A stretch of DNA of 64,000 nucleotides, from the NCBI GenBank assembly GCA_047967505.1, contig CM106539.1; one strand, 5' to 3'. A program made the position numbers and the translations under genes. The stretch is from Dipteris shenzhenensis. Taxonomy: Eukaryota > Polypodiophyta > Polypodiopsida > Gleicheniales. The number at the start of each line of letters is the position of its first letter. Position 1 is the first letter of the stretch. A model generated the notes under the pieces. It ran no database searches and had not been told where the DNA came from. It saw only the letters and a list, made by a program, of their open reading frames with translations. Below, in pieces: positions 11,911 to 22,220 of the stretch.

Positions 11911-12690
11911 GCCTACACCTCGTATCCTGGAATGTGAACGGGTTTCACTCTTCTGGCACCCGTGGTCCCAGGAAGCTCATTTTGCGACAGGAACTTCAGC
12001 CTGCAGTGATTGGTCGTTTGGATGTACTTCTGCTCCAGGAGCACAAGCTCTCTGCGGCTCATTCCCGTAGCTGCGGGAAGGTTCTCCCTGGACGTTCCTA
12101 CACTTACTGGGAGCCCTCGATCGGCGCACAGGGGAGGAGTGGGGGTGTCTGTACCTCCATGTGCGAGCAGTTAGCCCAGGGAGTTTTCGGTCATGGCACG
12201 TTGATCCCAGGCCGAGCCCTTTGGGTAGGCCTGGATCTGGAGGAATCCAAAATTGGAATACTCAACATTTATGCTCCTACAGACCTCCGATGCAGAGCCA
12301 CCTTCTGGAGGACACTTACAGGGATTCTTCCAGACATGGATTCCTGGATTGTTGGAGGTGACTTCAACAATCTGGAGACATTGGAGGACCAGCAAGGCAG
12401 AGGTCCGGAGTTCACAGGTATGGCTCAGGCAGAGCAGTCAGCTTGGGACTCCTTCATCTTCGCGACAGGAGGTAGGGACAGTTGGAGAGACCCGTCCTTC
12501 CGGCGTTGGCACGGGAGCCTGGACTTCTCTTGGGGCTTCCGCAGGGAAGGAGGCAGACTCCTGGAGAGGCTTGATAGATTCTATCAGTGATTGGGCCATC
12601 AGTAGAGGCGGTCAGGCAGGTATAGTTCCAGGGACGACACTTTCCGACCATGCGCCGGTTACTCCTCTCATTAGATTCGGCAGCCCAGAC
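11907..12690 (+). CDS. LINE ORF2, endonuclease domain
   Basis: ORF2 starts at ATG 11907-11909, which shares bases with the ORF1 stop (ATGA). It reads into an apurinic-type endonuclease: LVSWNVNG at the N-terminus, LLLQEHKL with the catalytic Glu, LNIYAPT, GGDFN (about 12355), and LSDHAPV (about 12645) with the catalytic His. The frame is interrupted after RLDRFY (about 12588) by a one-base indel and continues in the next frame with SDWAIS. The domain nicks target DNA to prime reverse transcription. Confidence 0.85.
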
Positions 12691-14972
12691 CCTTCCCCCC
12701 CGGTCATGCAGGATTCCCGACTCCATTTTCTCGAGGGAGGACGTGCGCAGCAGTATTTGCAGTCTTTGGGACAGAGATTGGGGGGAGTGCACGGATTTGG
12801 TGGACTCAATTGCGCAGGCTCTGCAGGAGTCCAGCCAGATCTGCCAGCTAGCTGCCCTACAGGTTCGACAGGATTGGTGGAGTAGAGAGAGAGCTCTTCG
12901 GAGGGACCTCGCCTCCATTCAGCGACTCCAGCAGGCTTCCCCGGGTTCGGAGGAGCTTCGGATCCAAGCCCTTCGAGCCAGAGCCCTCCTGGAGGAGACA
13001 CTCCAGCGCCGCTCAGAGTTTTCCTATCACGCCTCTCTCTCCTTCTGGCCCGGAAGGGTGACCGGATGTGCAGGGAGTTCTTCAGGACGCATGGCCAGAG
13101 AGCTGCAGGTGATCAGCTTCGGAGTCTCAGGACAGCGGATGGTCACATCGGTTCGGATCCGGGGGAGGTCCTGGGGTTGGCCACTGACTTCTACAGGACC
13201 CTCTTCCAGCAGGAGCCGCTTGCCCCTCGTGCTAGTCGTGCCCGTGAGGAGGTGTGGAGGCACATTCCATCCCTGGTCCAGCCTAGCATGCAGGCGACGT
13301 TGTTGGCGCCGTTTACCTCGGATGAGATGCTGGAGGCCTTGATGGCTATCGACGGACAGAAATGCCCAGGAGAGGATGGGCTTCCCCGAGCATTCTTCAC
13401 CTCCTTCTGGGACCAGCTCCATCAGCCCCTCCTTGCAGCTCTGCAGGGGATTTTCAGCAGCGGTCAGATGCCAGAGAGCCTCTCTTCGGGACTGATTTGC
13501 CTCATCCCGAAGGGAGGAGATAGACAGGAGATCCGCCAGTGGCATCCGATCACTCTCCTTACTACCGCCTACAAAATCCTCGCCAAGATGATCAGTGCCA
13601 GAGTTCGGCCTCTACTCCCAGACCTCATTCATGACACTCAGACAGGCTTTGTCCAGGATCGCAGTATCCTGGATAATGTCTTCACCTTTTCAGAGGCGGC
13701 GGAGTGGGCTCAGCACAGTGGATCACACCTTGCCATTCTACTTCTCGACTTTGAGAAGGCCTACGATCGCGTGGACTGGTCCTTTTTGGAGGGGACTCTG
13801 GAGCGGCTAGGTTTCCCGGCAGCTTGGATTCAGGGTATCTCAGCTTTGTACAGGACAGCGTCTAGCAGGGTCATCATTGGAGGCAGGATGGGTGAGCGCT
13901 TTAGCTTGGAGAGATCAGTACGTCAGGGCTGCCCCCTTGCTCCTTACCTGTTTCTTTTCTTCGCCGAGGCCATGACTTACTACCTTCGGGCGAGGTCTAC
14001 CGGGATCAGGGGGTTCGCCTTCCACTTCGGGAGGACACGGAGCTTCTGGACTCGGAGTACGCAGATGATACCGCCCTTTATGTCCAAGACGATGAGAGGA
14101 TGCTAGAGAGGGTGCGGATGGCCCTGGAGGTCTTCTGCTCGGCCGCTGGTGCGAAAATCAACTGGAACAAGTCAGTTGGTTTTCTCACAGACCCTGGGGC
14201 GTGTTCTCAGTGGGGGCGATTTCTGGGTTTCAGATGGATTCCACGGGGACAAACAGCTAGATACCTTGGCTTCCAGGTTGGCCTAGACATCACGCCAACT
14301 CAGCAGTTTCTCCCGGTGCTAGACTCCATCCGACGGAAGCTGGCTTTCTGGAGCACTGCTAAGCTGTCTCTTGCAGGTCGTGCCCTGGTAGTTAACCAGG
14401 TCCTCCTAGCCACGGCTTGGTATGTGGCTTCCTGCTGGTGCTTCTCGAGATCCAGCGTGGCACAGCTCAGGAGGCTGGTTCGGAACTTCCTTTGGTCGGG
14501 GGAGGATGGTCTTAGAGATACCAGAGCCAGGGTTGCTTGGCAGACAGTCATTCTTCCGCAGGCTGAGGGTGGCCTTGGGGTTATCGATCCAGAGCTTCAG
14601 AGTCAGGCCTTGTTAGGCAAGCTTGTCATCCGTGGTTTGACCCCGGGGGGGCAGACGTGGAAGATGTTACTTCAGCAGGGAGTCGGCTCTTGTGTCCCGC
14701 GCCGAGGTGGAGAGTGGCTACCGTCCCTCAGGTGGATCTTCACTTCCGCCCCGCTCACTCAGCCCCGTTCCCCACTCGTTCGTAGCCTCCTCATGGTTTG
14801 GAGGCGGCTCCGTCTCAGTCTCATTCAGTCCCAGCCCAGCTGTCAGGAGGAGATCGATCGCCAGCCGCTCGTCTGGAATGGGCAGGTCAGAGACGCCGAG
14901 GGCCTTCAGTTGGGGGAGAGATCACATATCAGGTGGGACGGCTGGATGAGGGGGCCAGCCCGGTCCCTTTGA
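12650..14972 (+). CDS. LINE ORF2, reverse transcriptase domain (frameshifted)
   Basis: A linker rich in Gln/Arg/Leu (12650-13050) leads to the polymerase. Motifs in order are CPGEDGLPRAFF, LICLIPKGG, HPITLLTTAYKILAK (about 13545), DTQTGFVQDRSI, LLLDFEKAYDRVDW (about 13740), VRQGCPLAPYLF (about 13920), and the catalytic YADD (14058-14069). YADD lies in a different frame from the preceding palm. The thumb/connection continues at 14100-14972 with RYLGFQVG and LGVIDPELQ. Frameshifts fall near 12690, 13060 and 14050. Apart from frameshifts the sequence is clean, with all main catalytic residues present. Confidence 0.87.
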
Positions 14973-15002
14973 GTTTGGAGGGATACGTACAGACATCTGG
15001 AG

Positions 15003-16281
15003 ATGGCCGATCTTGCAGACGCAGCTGGAGGTGCACGCGGAGTCCAGGCGAGACGCACGGAGATCGACGGTGCGATCCCAGCCGCTTGGTTGGTTCCACC
15101 TGAGCCTCAGGTCCTCATGCCTGGAGACACCCGCTGGCTGGGACAGTTCACCCCCCGTGGCATCCCACTGGTGGTCGCAGGACGTATGGATGACTCCTCT
15201 ATCGCCTTCTTCGCGGTTTCAGGGGATGGACGACTCAGGAGAGAGGATGCGCTCATCGACCCCCTACTCCCGTGGCAGAGTGTTAGGGTCGTAGGCCTTT
15301 TGGGGAAGGTCTGGCGTACCGGCCCTAGTATCGAGCAGGACCAGTTGCAGCTTTGGCGTCTTTGGCTCTGGGAGGGGCGGGCCTTGTCAGAGCTTGAGTG
15401 GGACCCAGGAGAGTGGTGGTGGCCAGAGATTGTGACAGGACAGGGGCCGACTTCCTTCTTCGCTTACAGCACGACTCTGGGCAGGCGAGTTCTCGGGAGG
15501 ATGCAGAGCCGCCTCCCCACCCAGCGACCTAGCTGGTACGCACAGGGTATTTCCAGGTTCTTTTTGCAGGCATTCTGGAAGGCCTTGTGGGAGAGCTGGC
15601 GGCCGCGGAAGATCTCATACTTCCTGTGGCTTCTTACCCACAAAGGTCTTCCAGTGGGGAGCTGGTTGAGGCAAATAGGCCAGGACGGATGCTGTCAGAT
15701 TTGCCATGCGGATGAGGAGTCACCAAAATACTGCCTGTGGAGCTGCACGCGCGCCCAGGAAGTGTGGAGGTGGACTTTCGGGCTTCTTACTCGCACAGCA
15801 CCAGAGCTAGGAGTGATCACTTGGGGCGCGTTCTGTTGGTGCAGCACCGCACCTGGTCTTCATCACTTATTCGAGGCATGCCAGCAAGACCCCACTTTCC
15901 TTATCACACAGGGGACGTGGGGGCCGCTCGAGGGTATCCCACAACGATACAGGAGTTCGGGAGAGGCAGCCAGTCTGGGAGATTATCAGCAGCATTACAG
16001 GATGGCACATCTGGACCTCGCGCTGCGCGCAGATCCTCGGTGGCACCTCCTTATCGACTGCCCAGATCATGGCGGAGATTTGGAGTGAGATTATTCATAC
16101 CCTCAGAGGCCAGTGGGACCAGATTCAGGGAGACTCCCGGGCTGGTCAGGAGAAGCGGCGACGCTTCCTCCAGGCTTGGGACACACAGAGCCTCTTCTTC
16201 GAGCAGACTACGCAGGGCCTTCGGTGGCACTACTCCCCACCCCGCTGGCTGTTCATTCACACTCAGCATATCCCTCCGTGA
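15003..16281 (+). CDS. LINE ORF2 C-terminus with zf-RVT zinc-binding domain
   Basis: This frame continues ORF2 after a short break near 14972-15003. WRPRKISYFLWLLTH followed by CCQICHADEES and CLWSCTRAQEVW (about 15600-15770) is the zinc-binding domain found at the C-terminus of plant L1-type reverse transcriptases. A final frame change near 16070 leads to the last 70 residues, which end at TGA 16279-16281. The role of zf-RVT is probably RNA or DNA binding. The tail after the zinc domain has no motif that I recognise. Confidence 0.8.
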
Positions 16282-16421
16282 GATTATGATTGATTGATTT
16301 ATTATGCTACCTTTTAGGGCTGCGTCCGGTTTGTGAACGCAGCCCGTCAGCTATAAGCTGACCTCTTGTATCTTGTTTTCGAAGTAATATAATTAGCACT
16401 GTTTTTTCGGCAAAAAAAAAA
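16282..16421 (+). other. Young LINE 3' untranslated region and poly(A) tail
   Basis: A 130-bp untranslated region follows the ORF2 stop and ends in an A run at 16412-16421 after TTTTTTCGGC. The A run directly meets the right copy of the 16-bp duplication at 16422. An inverted motif, GCTGCGTCCGG...AACGCAGCC, near 16319-16346 could form a short stem before the tail. Confidence 0.8.
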
Positions 16422-16437
16422 ATCACCAAAGTATTCT
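16422..16437. repeat. Right target-site duplication of young LINE
   Basis: Exact copy of 9091-9106. Joining the two sides restores a continuous stretch of the old minus-strand LINE. Confidence 0.92.
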
Positions 16438-16439
16438 CC

Positions 16440-18177
16440 CGATGAACCGGAGGGAAATCACTCGCGCCAGCACTCACATCCCCGCATGCCAACTTCGTGT
16501 GTTGCAGTCTCTCAGGACATTTCCACACATAATGCCCCGTTTTCTTACAAAGATAAGAGGCATCCAAAAAGGGACCAAAGCGAGCAGGCTGTAAGAGCTT
16601 AACCTCATCCAAGAACGCTAGTTCCACCAGCTCATGCACCGTTTGGCTCCAATCCCATAAGATCCAAGCTTTGCGAACTCCAAAATATTTGCTAGTTGCT
16701 CGTGGCACCAACAAAACCTTTCCAAGGGACGTAGCCATTCTCTCCACAGCGCTACCTAGCCATGCCAGAAGACTAGGAAACTCAATCCACACTAGACACT
16801 CATGAAACAAAATTCATTAACACTGAAACTTGGACCCAACCCACAAACCTAACTACATAAGCAAATAAGGGCAAATCACATTCAAAGGCAAGGAACACAT
16901 TGAGCTCCATCATCAAAGGTGCTCTCCTTGTAAAAAACACGCACAAGCCCCCTCTAACCAACCTTTCAAGATCGGCCTTCATAATCTCCGGAGGGATTTC
17001 ACAAACAACCATATGTATATCCGTCCCAAATCCACAAGGCTCTTTTGCTCTGTATCCCTTGTAGGATGAAGGGATGGAGAGGAGAGCAAGTTGCGGGTGC
17101 CAGGGCCCAAAAATTAAAGATGGAGAGACTAGAGAGCATCAGGATGGAGAGCAACAGCACGAGAGGTGATGAAAACGATAACAAGAGGCAACGAATCGGC
17201 AAAAAACGGTATAATCAAAAGAGGGCAAAAAACAATTTAATCAAAAGGAGGGCCACACACCCAAAAAAAAAAGTGATTACGAGAAACGTTGTTTCCGTTT
17301 CTGCATTGCTGTTTCCATGCCAAAAACAGCCGCCTGCTCTCCACCCTACAGGCTGCAGCCTACTCTCAGCTCTCCATCCCTCCACTACCTCTCCTCTCTT
17401 ACTCTCCATCCTCCTTCTACCTCTCATCCTCCTCCGACTCCTACCTCTCCATCCACTTTCATTCACCTCCCCATCCTCCTTCTACGTCTCCATCCTTTCT
17501 CACCTCTCCATCCTTCCTCTCAAAACTTCAGATTGTTGTAAGTTCAAACTTGTTAGAAGTTAGAACTTAGAACTTAGTTCATGACACATGTTGATTGTTG
17601 AAGCGTCATTCATGGATAATAGATGATACTAGATAGATCGATCATCATAGGAATTTAGAATCATAGAAGCATGCATGATGCTTCAAGTATAGATGATTGT
17701 ATTATGTATAATTTGCACTCTATTGATAATTGTATTATACATAAAAAATAAAATATAAATTTTTATACATAAATTATACCATATTGCCGTTTCTTTCATT
17801 TTCATTTTGACGGGGGCCGAAAACTCCGTTTCCCCGGTTTTTCCTATTTTCGTTTCTTCCGTTCCCATTTCAGTTAGCAACTATGCAGGCCAGCTCCTAC
17901 TAGAGGATCACTTCAGCTTCATGCTCCTCCAAAGGATAAAACCAATCATCACCTCGACATAGGACAAGATATTGTCACCACTGCTCACATCCAGCGTCCT
18001 AGTTTTCCCTTCAGTTGTTCTCTCCTCACTTTCTGTTTCTCGAGAATCCCCCACCGTGATTGCACCAGCATTCAGTTCACTCATTAGCTTGCCCTCGAAA
18101 CCCACATCAACCTTCGACGTGCACTTGCGCTTGCACCCTCTATGCTCTACTCCCTCTTGAAAATGCTCTCTCTGCAT
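16440..18177 (-). pseudogene. Old LINE ORF1 remnant with CCHC-like knuckle
   Basis: The minus strand holds weak DUF4283-like sequence (17012-16800, LNVFLAFECDLPLF region). It is followed by YLCKKTGHYVWKCPE (about 16560-16520), a CCHC knuckle whose first Cys is lost. A further minus-strand frame at 18177-17908 is charged and Thr/Ser/Glu-rich and may be the ORF1 N-terminus. Between them is a CT-rich low-complexity stretch (about 17300-17530) and an AT-rich imperfect palindrome (about 17690-17790). The region fits upstream of the endonuclease at 8545 once the young LINE is removed. Confidence 0.6.
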
Positions 18178-18519
18178 GAGAGAAGCTCAGCGCTCTCCCC
18201 AAACCTAAAAGATTGTTAAAATCCTGCAATAGACTTTAGCGGGGCCCTACCAGGGTAGAGAAGAGAGCCTACAGAGCTTCCATCGTAGGAAATTGAAAGT
18301 TTGACACAGCATTCACCCCTCTAGTATGTTGCAGACTGATGTCACAGATTGATTTCTTTGAACCTTCTTACTGCCTTGTAGCCCATGTTGGTGTCAAACC
18401 ACGTCATGCTCCATGCAGGACACCGATACTTGCACATACGCTATAGCAAGAGTTAAACAATAAAGACTTTGGCTTTAGAGGCACATTATCCATTCCAAAG
18501 ATATCAAGGCTTCACATAC

Positions 18520-19883
18520 CTGATAATCTTCCTCCAAGCGAATTACTTGTACAGCTTCTTCTATACTCAGCCGTCCGCGGGAAATAGCCATGGCTACCAC
18601 AAGAGACTTTGCTGCACCAGAGAGAGCATCTACCGCAGCAAGCTGCCAATTACTAACACTCTTCAGAGCCTTTTCCATGGCTGCCACCACTTCATCTGGT
18701 TGATTGCCCACAAAGATGCTAGTCGTCGAGCTTGGTCTAGATCCAATTTCCTTCTCGATCCAATCCAGTAAAGGATTCAGCACCTCGGCCTGCAATTCTG
18801 CAAACCGATACAAACGTCAAAGGCTACATAAGATAGAGAAACATTTTACTGTGCACACACGAAATCCCACAACAATCATTGAGTGACTGCTATGTTTAGT
18901 GCAAAAGAGAAACAAACCGTGATGCACATTCAGTGGTTTCTATCTTAGTGCACAATATAAAACAAACCACAATGTCCAAAGCCACATCGCTGATTCTGCT
19001 ATATCTTTCAAGACGAACAGGTAAACAAACCGTGATGCACATTCAGTGGTTTCTATCTTAGTGCACAATATGAAACAAACCACAATGTCCAAAGCCACAT
19101 TGCTGATTCTGCGATATCTTTCAAGACGAACCGGTAAAGAGAAAGTAAGGAAGCGTTAAAGATACATGAATCTTGCTATTTTTTCCCATTATCGAGTGCC
19201 ATCACAAAAATTGCCACGGACAGAGCAACCACATGAAGCCATAACTGGTTTTATAGAGTGTAAAGGATGCATACCACCTAGGGGAGAGTCCTCTTTTTCT
19301 CGACAGCATACAGAGTCGGTATGGAAAAAATTAAGCAAATGCTTGATAATTTTCTCCCTTTCCTGGGGTACTTTGTCGATCGCTGTGGAGGTAAGCTTCA
19401 TCAATGGCATTGTGAACGGACGAATCCCATCTGGATCCTGACACCCCGAGACATTAATATATGACATAAATTTTCCTGACACTAAATGGCCGGGAGTACG
19501 AAAACAAATAAAGATCAAAAAAATAGCTCCATTACTTGATACTCCCATTCAGCTGCAATGGCATGAGCGAGATTGAATGACGGAACCCTAAGAGGCTTCT
19601 TAGAAGGAGTCTTGAGGGTACGATGATCCAACATCACCACGAATCCATCTCCATCATCGGCTCGCTTAGCGTATGCAGACTTGTAGAAACGCCGGCCGAT
19701 GGAAGGCCCACTGAGTGCAGAAAGAGGCATTTGAGCAGCTGCGTCGCGAAAGGAAGATTCATCTTGGGATTGAGGACTGGCTGCAGAGCTCTCTGAGGAA
19801 AGCGCCCGACAAACCCAAGGAAGAGACCTGAACAAGATGCGATCATGCTCGAAAAGCTTCAGCAAACGACGCGATGAAGCCAT
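18520..19883 (-). CDS. ATP12: ATP12-type F1-ATPase assembly factor, exons 1-3
   Basis: ATP12 is the mitochondrial chaperone that binds the F1 alpha subunit during ATP synthase assembly. Exon 1 is 19536-19883 (116 codons from ATG), exon 2 is 19278-19437, and exon 3 is 18520-18797. Introns are 98 and 480 bp. Donor and acceptor sites keep phase: CAA|GTAATG, GTGTCAG|GATCC, CTAG|GTGGTA, TTTGCAG|AATTG, CAG|GTATGT. The Arg/Ser/Leu-rich N-terminus resembles a mitochondrial presequence. Family-like segments include AAEWEYQ at the end of exon 1, MPLMKLTSTAID in exon 2, and the long helical stretch ending RLEEDYQ in exon 3. The C-terminal exon is missing nearby but is found about 16 kb away at 2408-2506. 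The joined protein would be 294 residues, a normal family length. The frame is intact, so the gene is probably functional if the giant intron is spliced. Confidence 0.9.
18911..19136. repeat. 113-bp tandem duplication inside ATP12 intron 2
   Basis: Two copies (18911-19023 and 19024-19136) start with AAACAAACCGTGATGCAC and differ at only a few bases. They sit wholly inside the 480-bp intron 2 and make up almost half of it. Confidence 0.9.
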
Positions 19884-20669
19884 CGTCAGCTCATCGCATT
19901 AATTCAAACCTCTGCGTCGTAACCCTAAGGGCCTTATGTCATAGAGCAGGGAAAAGGCTATTTGGGGAAATGTGCTCAAAATGCACCACATGTGGGGCCC
20001 GCGGAGGAGCGGCACTTGAGGCCGTCCGGCGGTTGCACCGGGTTCATGTGCTCTTTTTCCTCCGATTGCAGGGCGTTCCAACTGTTTTATGCTGACGGCT
20101 TCCATCGGATGGAAATTGGAAGGTCTATCACTGCCTGTTGTGCCTATCCAACTACACAGGCAGGCAAGGGAATTCACCAGCCGATAACCAACTAGAAGCC
20201 AGACGGACTCCCAGCCCGCACTAAGAGGAGGCCTCCACCTATCTGCTCATAGTGCCTCCACCTATCTGGCCAACTCCGGCAGCCATGTGCCCGTAACTCC
20301 GATAGCATCGGACAGGCAACAGGTCTAACGGAATGCAATCTCCGTCAAACATGTGCCCAACCTATCTGCTAGCAAATGTGCCCCTTGTCGTTGGCCAAGG
20401 GGCATGGTGCAGAGGTGAGAGGGAAATAGCACATGGACAATGCCTCCTAGTATAGTGGTAAAAAACTAGCTTGCTTAGGCAGCCTTTAGCCTAGAGTAGA
20501 AGATAGAAGCCATCAGGCAAGCAAAAACACAAGGAAAACAAGGTGTGGTTCCCACAGGGGCCCTACTTGGCTTACAGTCTCTTTCGAAATTTTTTGTCTC
20601 CTGAGAAAATAATGGATGTGCAGTGCTTGTCACACCAATATTTTTTTTTAATGCAGAGATTGCTAGCAA
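19884..20669 (-). promoter_or_regulatory. Upstream flank of ATP12 (presumed promoter region)
   Basis: This 0.8-kb segment lies directly 5' of the ATP12 ATG on the minus strand. I see no clear TATA box within 100 bp, which is common for housekeeping genes. It ends where the Helitron-like endonuclease remnant begins, so any promoter is confined to this interval. A tRNA-like phrase TAGTATAGTGGTAA at about 20449 has no matching B box. Confidence 0.4.
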
Positions 20670-21114
20670 AGTTCTATTCGATGTACGCAAAAACTATGGA
20701 GTGGTCAGTCCAATAAATGTGCGATATTTCCGTGTGTATTTTTTCTGCCTTCAAGTCACTCCAAATGTGAATCGTAGATAGTTGTGGGCTTGTGGAGTTG
20801 TAGTTGGAGCCCTAAGGATTGCATGAGAGCTTGCAAGTTTGTGGATGCAGGTGATGTTTTGCCCATGTCTATATAAAAGTTCCCTAAAAGTATTGTCGAT
20901 GAGTTGGCTCTTCTGCTGGTCATTATGACTTTATGAAGATATGTCAAGAACATGTTATATCTTTGAGAAGGCAGCTTGTATATATTGAAGATTTGGTAAA
21001 TTTTGTCTTGAATTATTGTGGTGATGGATGTGATTTCCACTCCCTACTCCGTGTATGTCTCAACAGTATGTATTGGCAAGTTTTATCAGATAAGTGTGCA
21101 TTGTCATGTGTGTG
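20670..21114 (-). pseudogene. Helitron-like endonuclease domain, C-terminal half
   Basis: Minus-strand coding shows YKLPSQRYNMFLTYL, then ILLGNFYIDM (the LGDFNID box, about 20900), TTIYDSHLE, and further on IWSDLKAE and YWTDHSIVF (about 20690), where the terminal SDH box is expected. This is the second half of an AP-endonuclease fold. Its first half lies at 23364-23560, on the far side of the LTR element 21120-23363. The two halves abut exactly at the AGAAA duplication. Stops and changes at active-site positions show that it is dead. Confidence 0.7.
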
Positions 21115-21119
21115 AGAAA

Positions 21120-21415
21120 TGTTGGTAAGCTGAAAGGAAAGGAAAGAGTGGACACAAACTCAGAATACTTGCATTACTTGCTTGTAGAATGAAGAAGAGT
21201 GAGGTCCTTAAGTAGGCACCTCATACATGCTCACTGACATCACTGATGACTTCAGAGCTCCACAATCATCTCCTCAATCTGCTCCTAGATTCTCTCAATC
21301 ATCCTATGTGGCTCTCCACCACCTAACTGTGCTTATGGGCACCTAACTGTGCCTCTAGCACTCACACATAGAAACCAAGGTGTGCCTGAGGCATACACCT
21401 TGAGATATCCCAACA
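21120..21415 (-). repeat. 3' LTR of the young non-autonomous element
   Basis: This 296-bp repeat matches 23068-23363 with one substitution (GGAAAGGAAAG versus GAAAAGGAAAG near its plus-strand start). TG...CA ends are intact. Confidence 0.93.
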
Positions 21416-21789
21416 AACCCCCCCTTAAGGGATTGCCTCAGGCTATGTCAAGGATACATCTAGTCTCATAGTTTCTCATGCCATCTCATGGTGGTCAAGG
21501 ATAAATCTATGGCTAGGTTCTCATGCTAGCAAGGGTTCCCTTGGGTGTAAGGTAAACAAAAGGGATACAAAAAGACCTTCCAATGGTTATCTCCCCTGCA
21601 TGTACATGCACACAATGTCTGCAGGAGGTACCATGGAGCAAAACATACACATGGCCTACATCATAAGGTGACCAGAGGTGTTTACAAAACACACAAAACA
21701 AAATAGTTTATTTTCATTCATTTTGGAGGACTATCCAGGCTGAGTACCTTGACATAAAAAGAGAGATCTGGAGCATACATAGAGATGTT

Positions 21790-22220
21790 TTAAAATGCAT
21801 AATCTTCATGGGATGCCTCATCTTGTGGAGGCAAAATATTCATGTCAAGGCAAGGTCTTACCACATGGGCAGTATCTAGTGCCTTATAAGATGGTACTAT
21901 GATAGAACAAGTGGATCTGGAAATCATATCCTTCAAGAGAACAATTATCTTGTCATCTCCATAGTTGTGTAGAGAAGCATATCTTAGGTATCTGACCTTC
22001 CATCTTTTTCTTGTACTTGGAGTCAAATAAAAGTGCCATGAGAGGGTAGATCTCTGGCTTTGTAGTTGCTTCCTTTTTGGCAACCATTGTTTTGGCAATC
22101 TTCAATAAGGAAGTCAGGTTGACATTTTCATCCTTTGTAGCGTAACAAGACATTGCTTTATGTTTTGGCTTTTCACATATTTTGCATAAGCAAGCCATGA
22201 GAGGGTCTAACCCAGGTATT
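21790..22220 (-). pseudogene. Small coding remnant with CCHC-like knuckle in the non-autonomous element
   Basis: One minus-strand frame (about 22220-21953) contains CKICEKPKHKAMSC, a CX2CX4HX4C arrangement as in gag zinc knuckles. An overlapping frame (22098-21790) continues with LRYASLHNYGDDKIIVLLKD and an acidic end. One frameshift near 22010 would join them. I do not recognise the rest. It could be a relic gag or captured host sequence, and nothing shows that it is translated. Confidence 0.4.

Larger units (their letters stand above)
9107..16421 (+). mobile_element. Full-length GC-rich L1-type LINE with 16-bp target-site duplication
   Basis: The element is 7.3 kb on the plus strand, flanked by an exact 16-bp duplication (9091-9106 and 16422-16437) and ending in an A run (16412-16421). 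It has a C-rich 5' region, ORF1 with a DUF4283-like region and CCHC knuckle, and ORF2 with endonuclease, reverse transcriptase and a zf-RVT zinc-binding domain. It is much richer in GC than the surrounding DNA. Several single-base frameshifts occur but premature stops are almost absent. This suggests a recent insertion, or assembly errors in homopolymers. It sits opposite in strand to ATP12 and to the old LINE that it interrupts. Confidence 0.93.
3151..18217 (-). mobile_element. Old LINE (non-LTR retrotransposon), split by two younger insertions
   Basis: Reading down the minus strand, the parts are in correct LINE order: an ORF1-like CCHC region (about 18177-16440), an endonuclease (about 8545-7771), a reverse transcriptase with C-terminal region (about 5365-3690), and a terminal poly(A) seen as a T run at 3151-3164. 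The element is interrupted by the young plus-strand LINE at 9107-16421 and by a copia element at about 5366-7140. All coding parts contain stops and frameshifts, so it is dead. The 5' boundary near 18217 is inferred from the candidate target-site duplication. Confidence 0.75.
2507..18519 (-). other. ATP12 intron 3 (16.0 kb), expanded by nested retrotransposons
   Basis: The intron runs from donor CAG|GTATGT at 18519 to acceptor GACAG at 2507, 16,013 bp. Only about 950 bp (2507-3150 and 18218-18519) is not explained by inserted elements. The rest is an antique LINE in the same orientation as the gene, a degraded copia element, and a full-length opposite-strand LINE of 7.3 kb. The flank 3137-3146 and the segment 18218-18227 share AAAATCCTGC and may be the old LINE target-site duplication, although four bases separate the lower copy from the poly(T). 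Confidence 0.8.

Noticed and set aside
18361-18450. Alternative ATP12 terminal exon just below exon 3
   Set aside because: The minus strand there has a TGG-AGC-ATG phrase, but no VEGGHD motif in any frame and stops soon after. The exon at 2408-2506 carries the family motif in the right phase.
20440-20480. tRNA-like phrase TAGTATAGTGGTAA
   Set aside because: It resembles the D-arm of a plant tRNA, but no T-arm B box or acceptor stem is found at the right distance.
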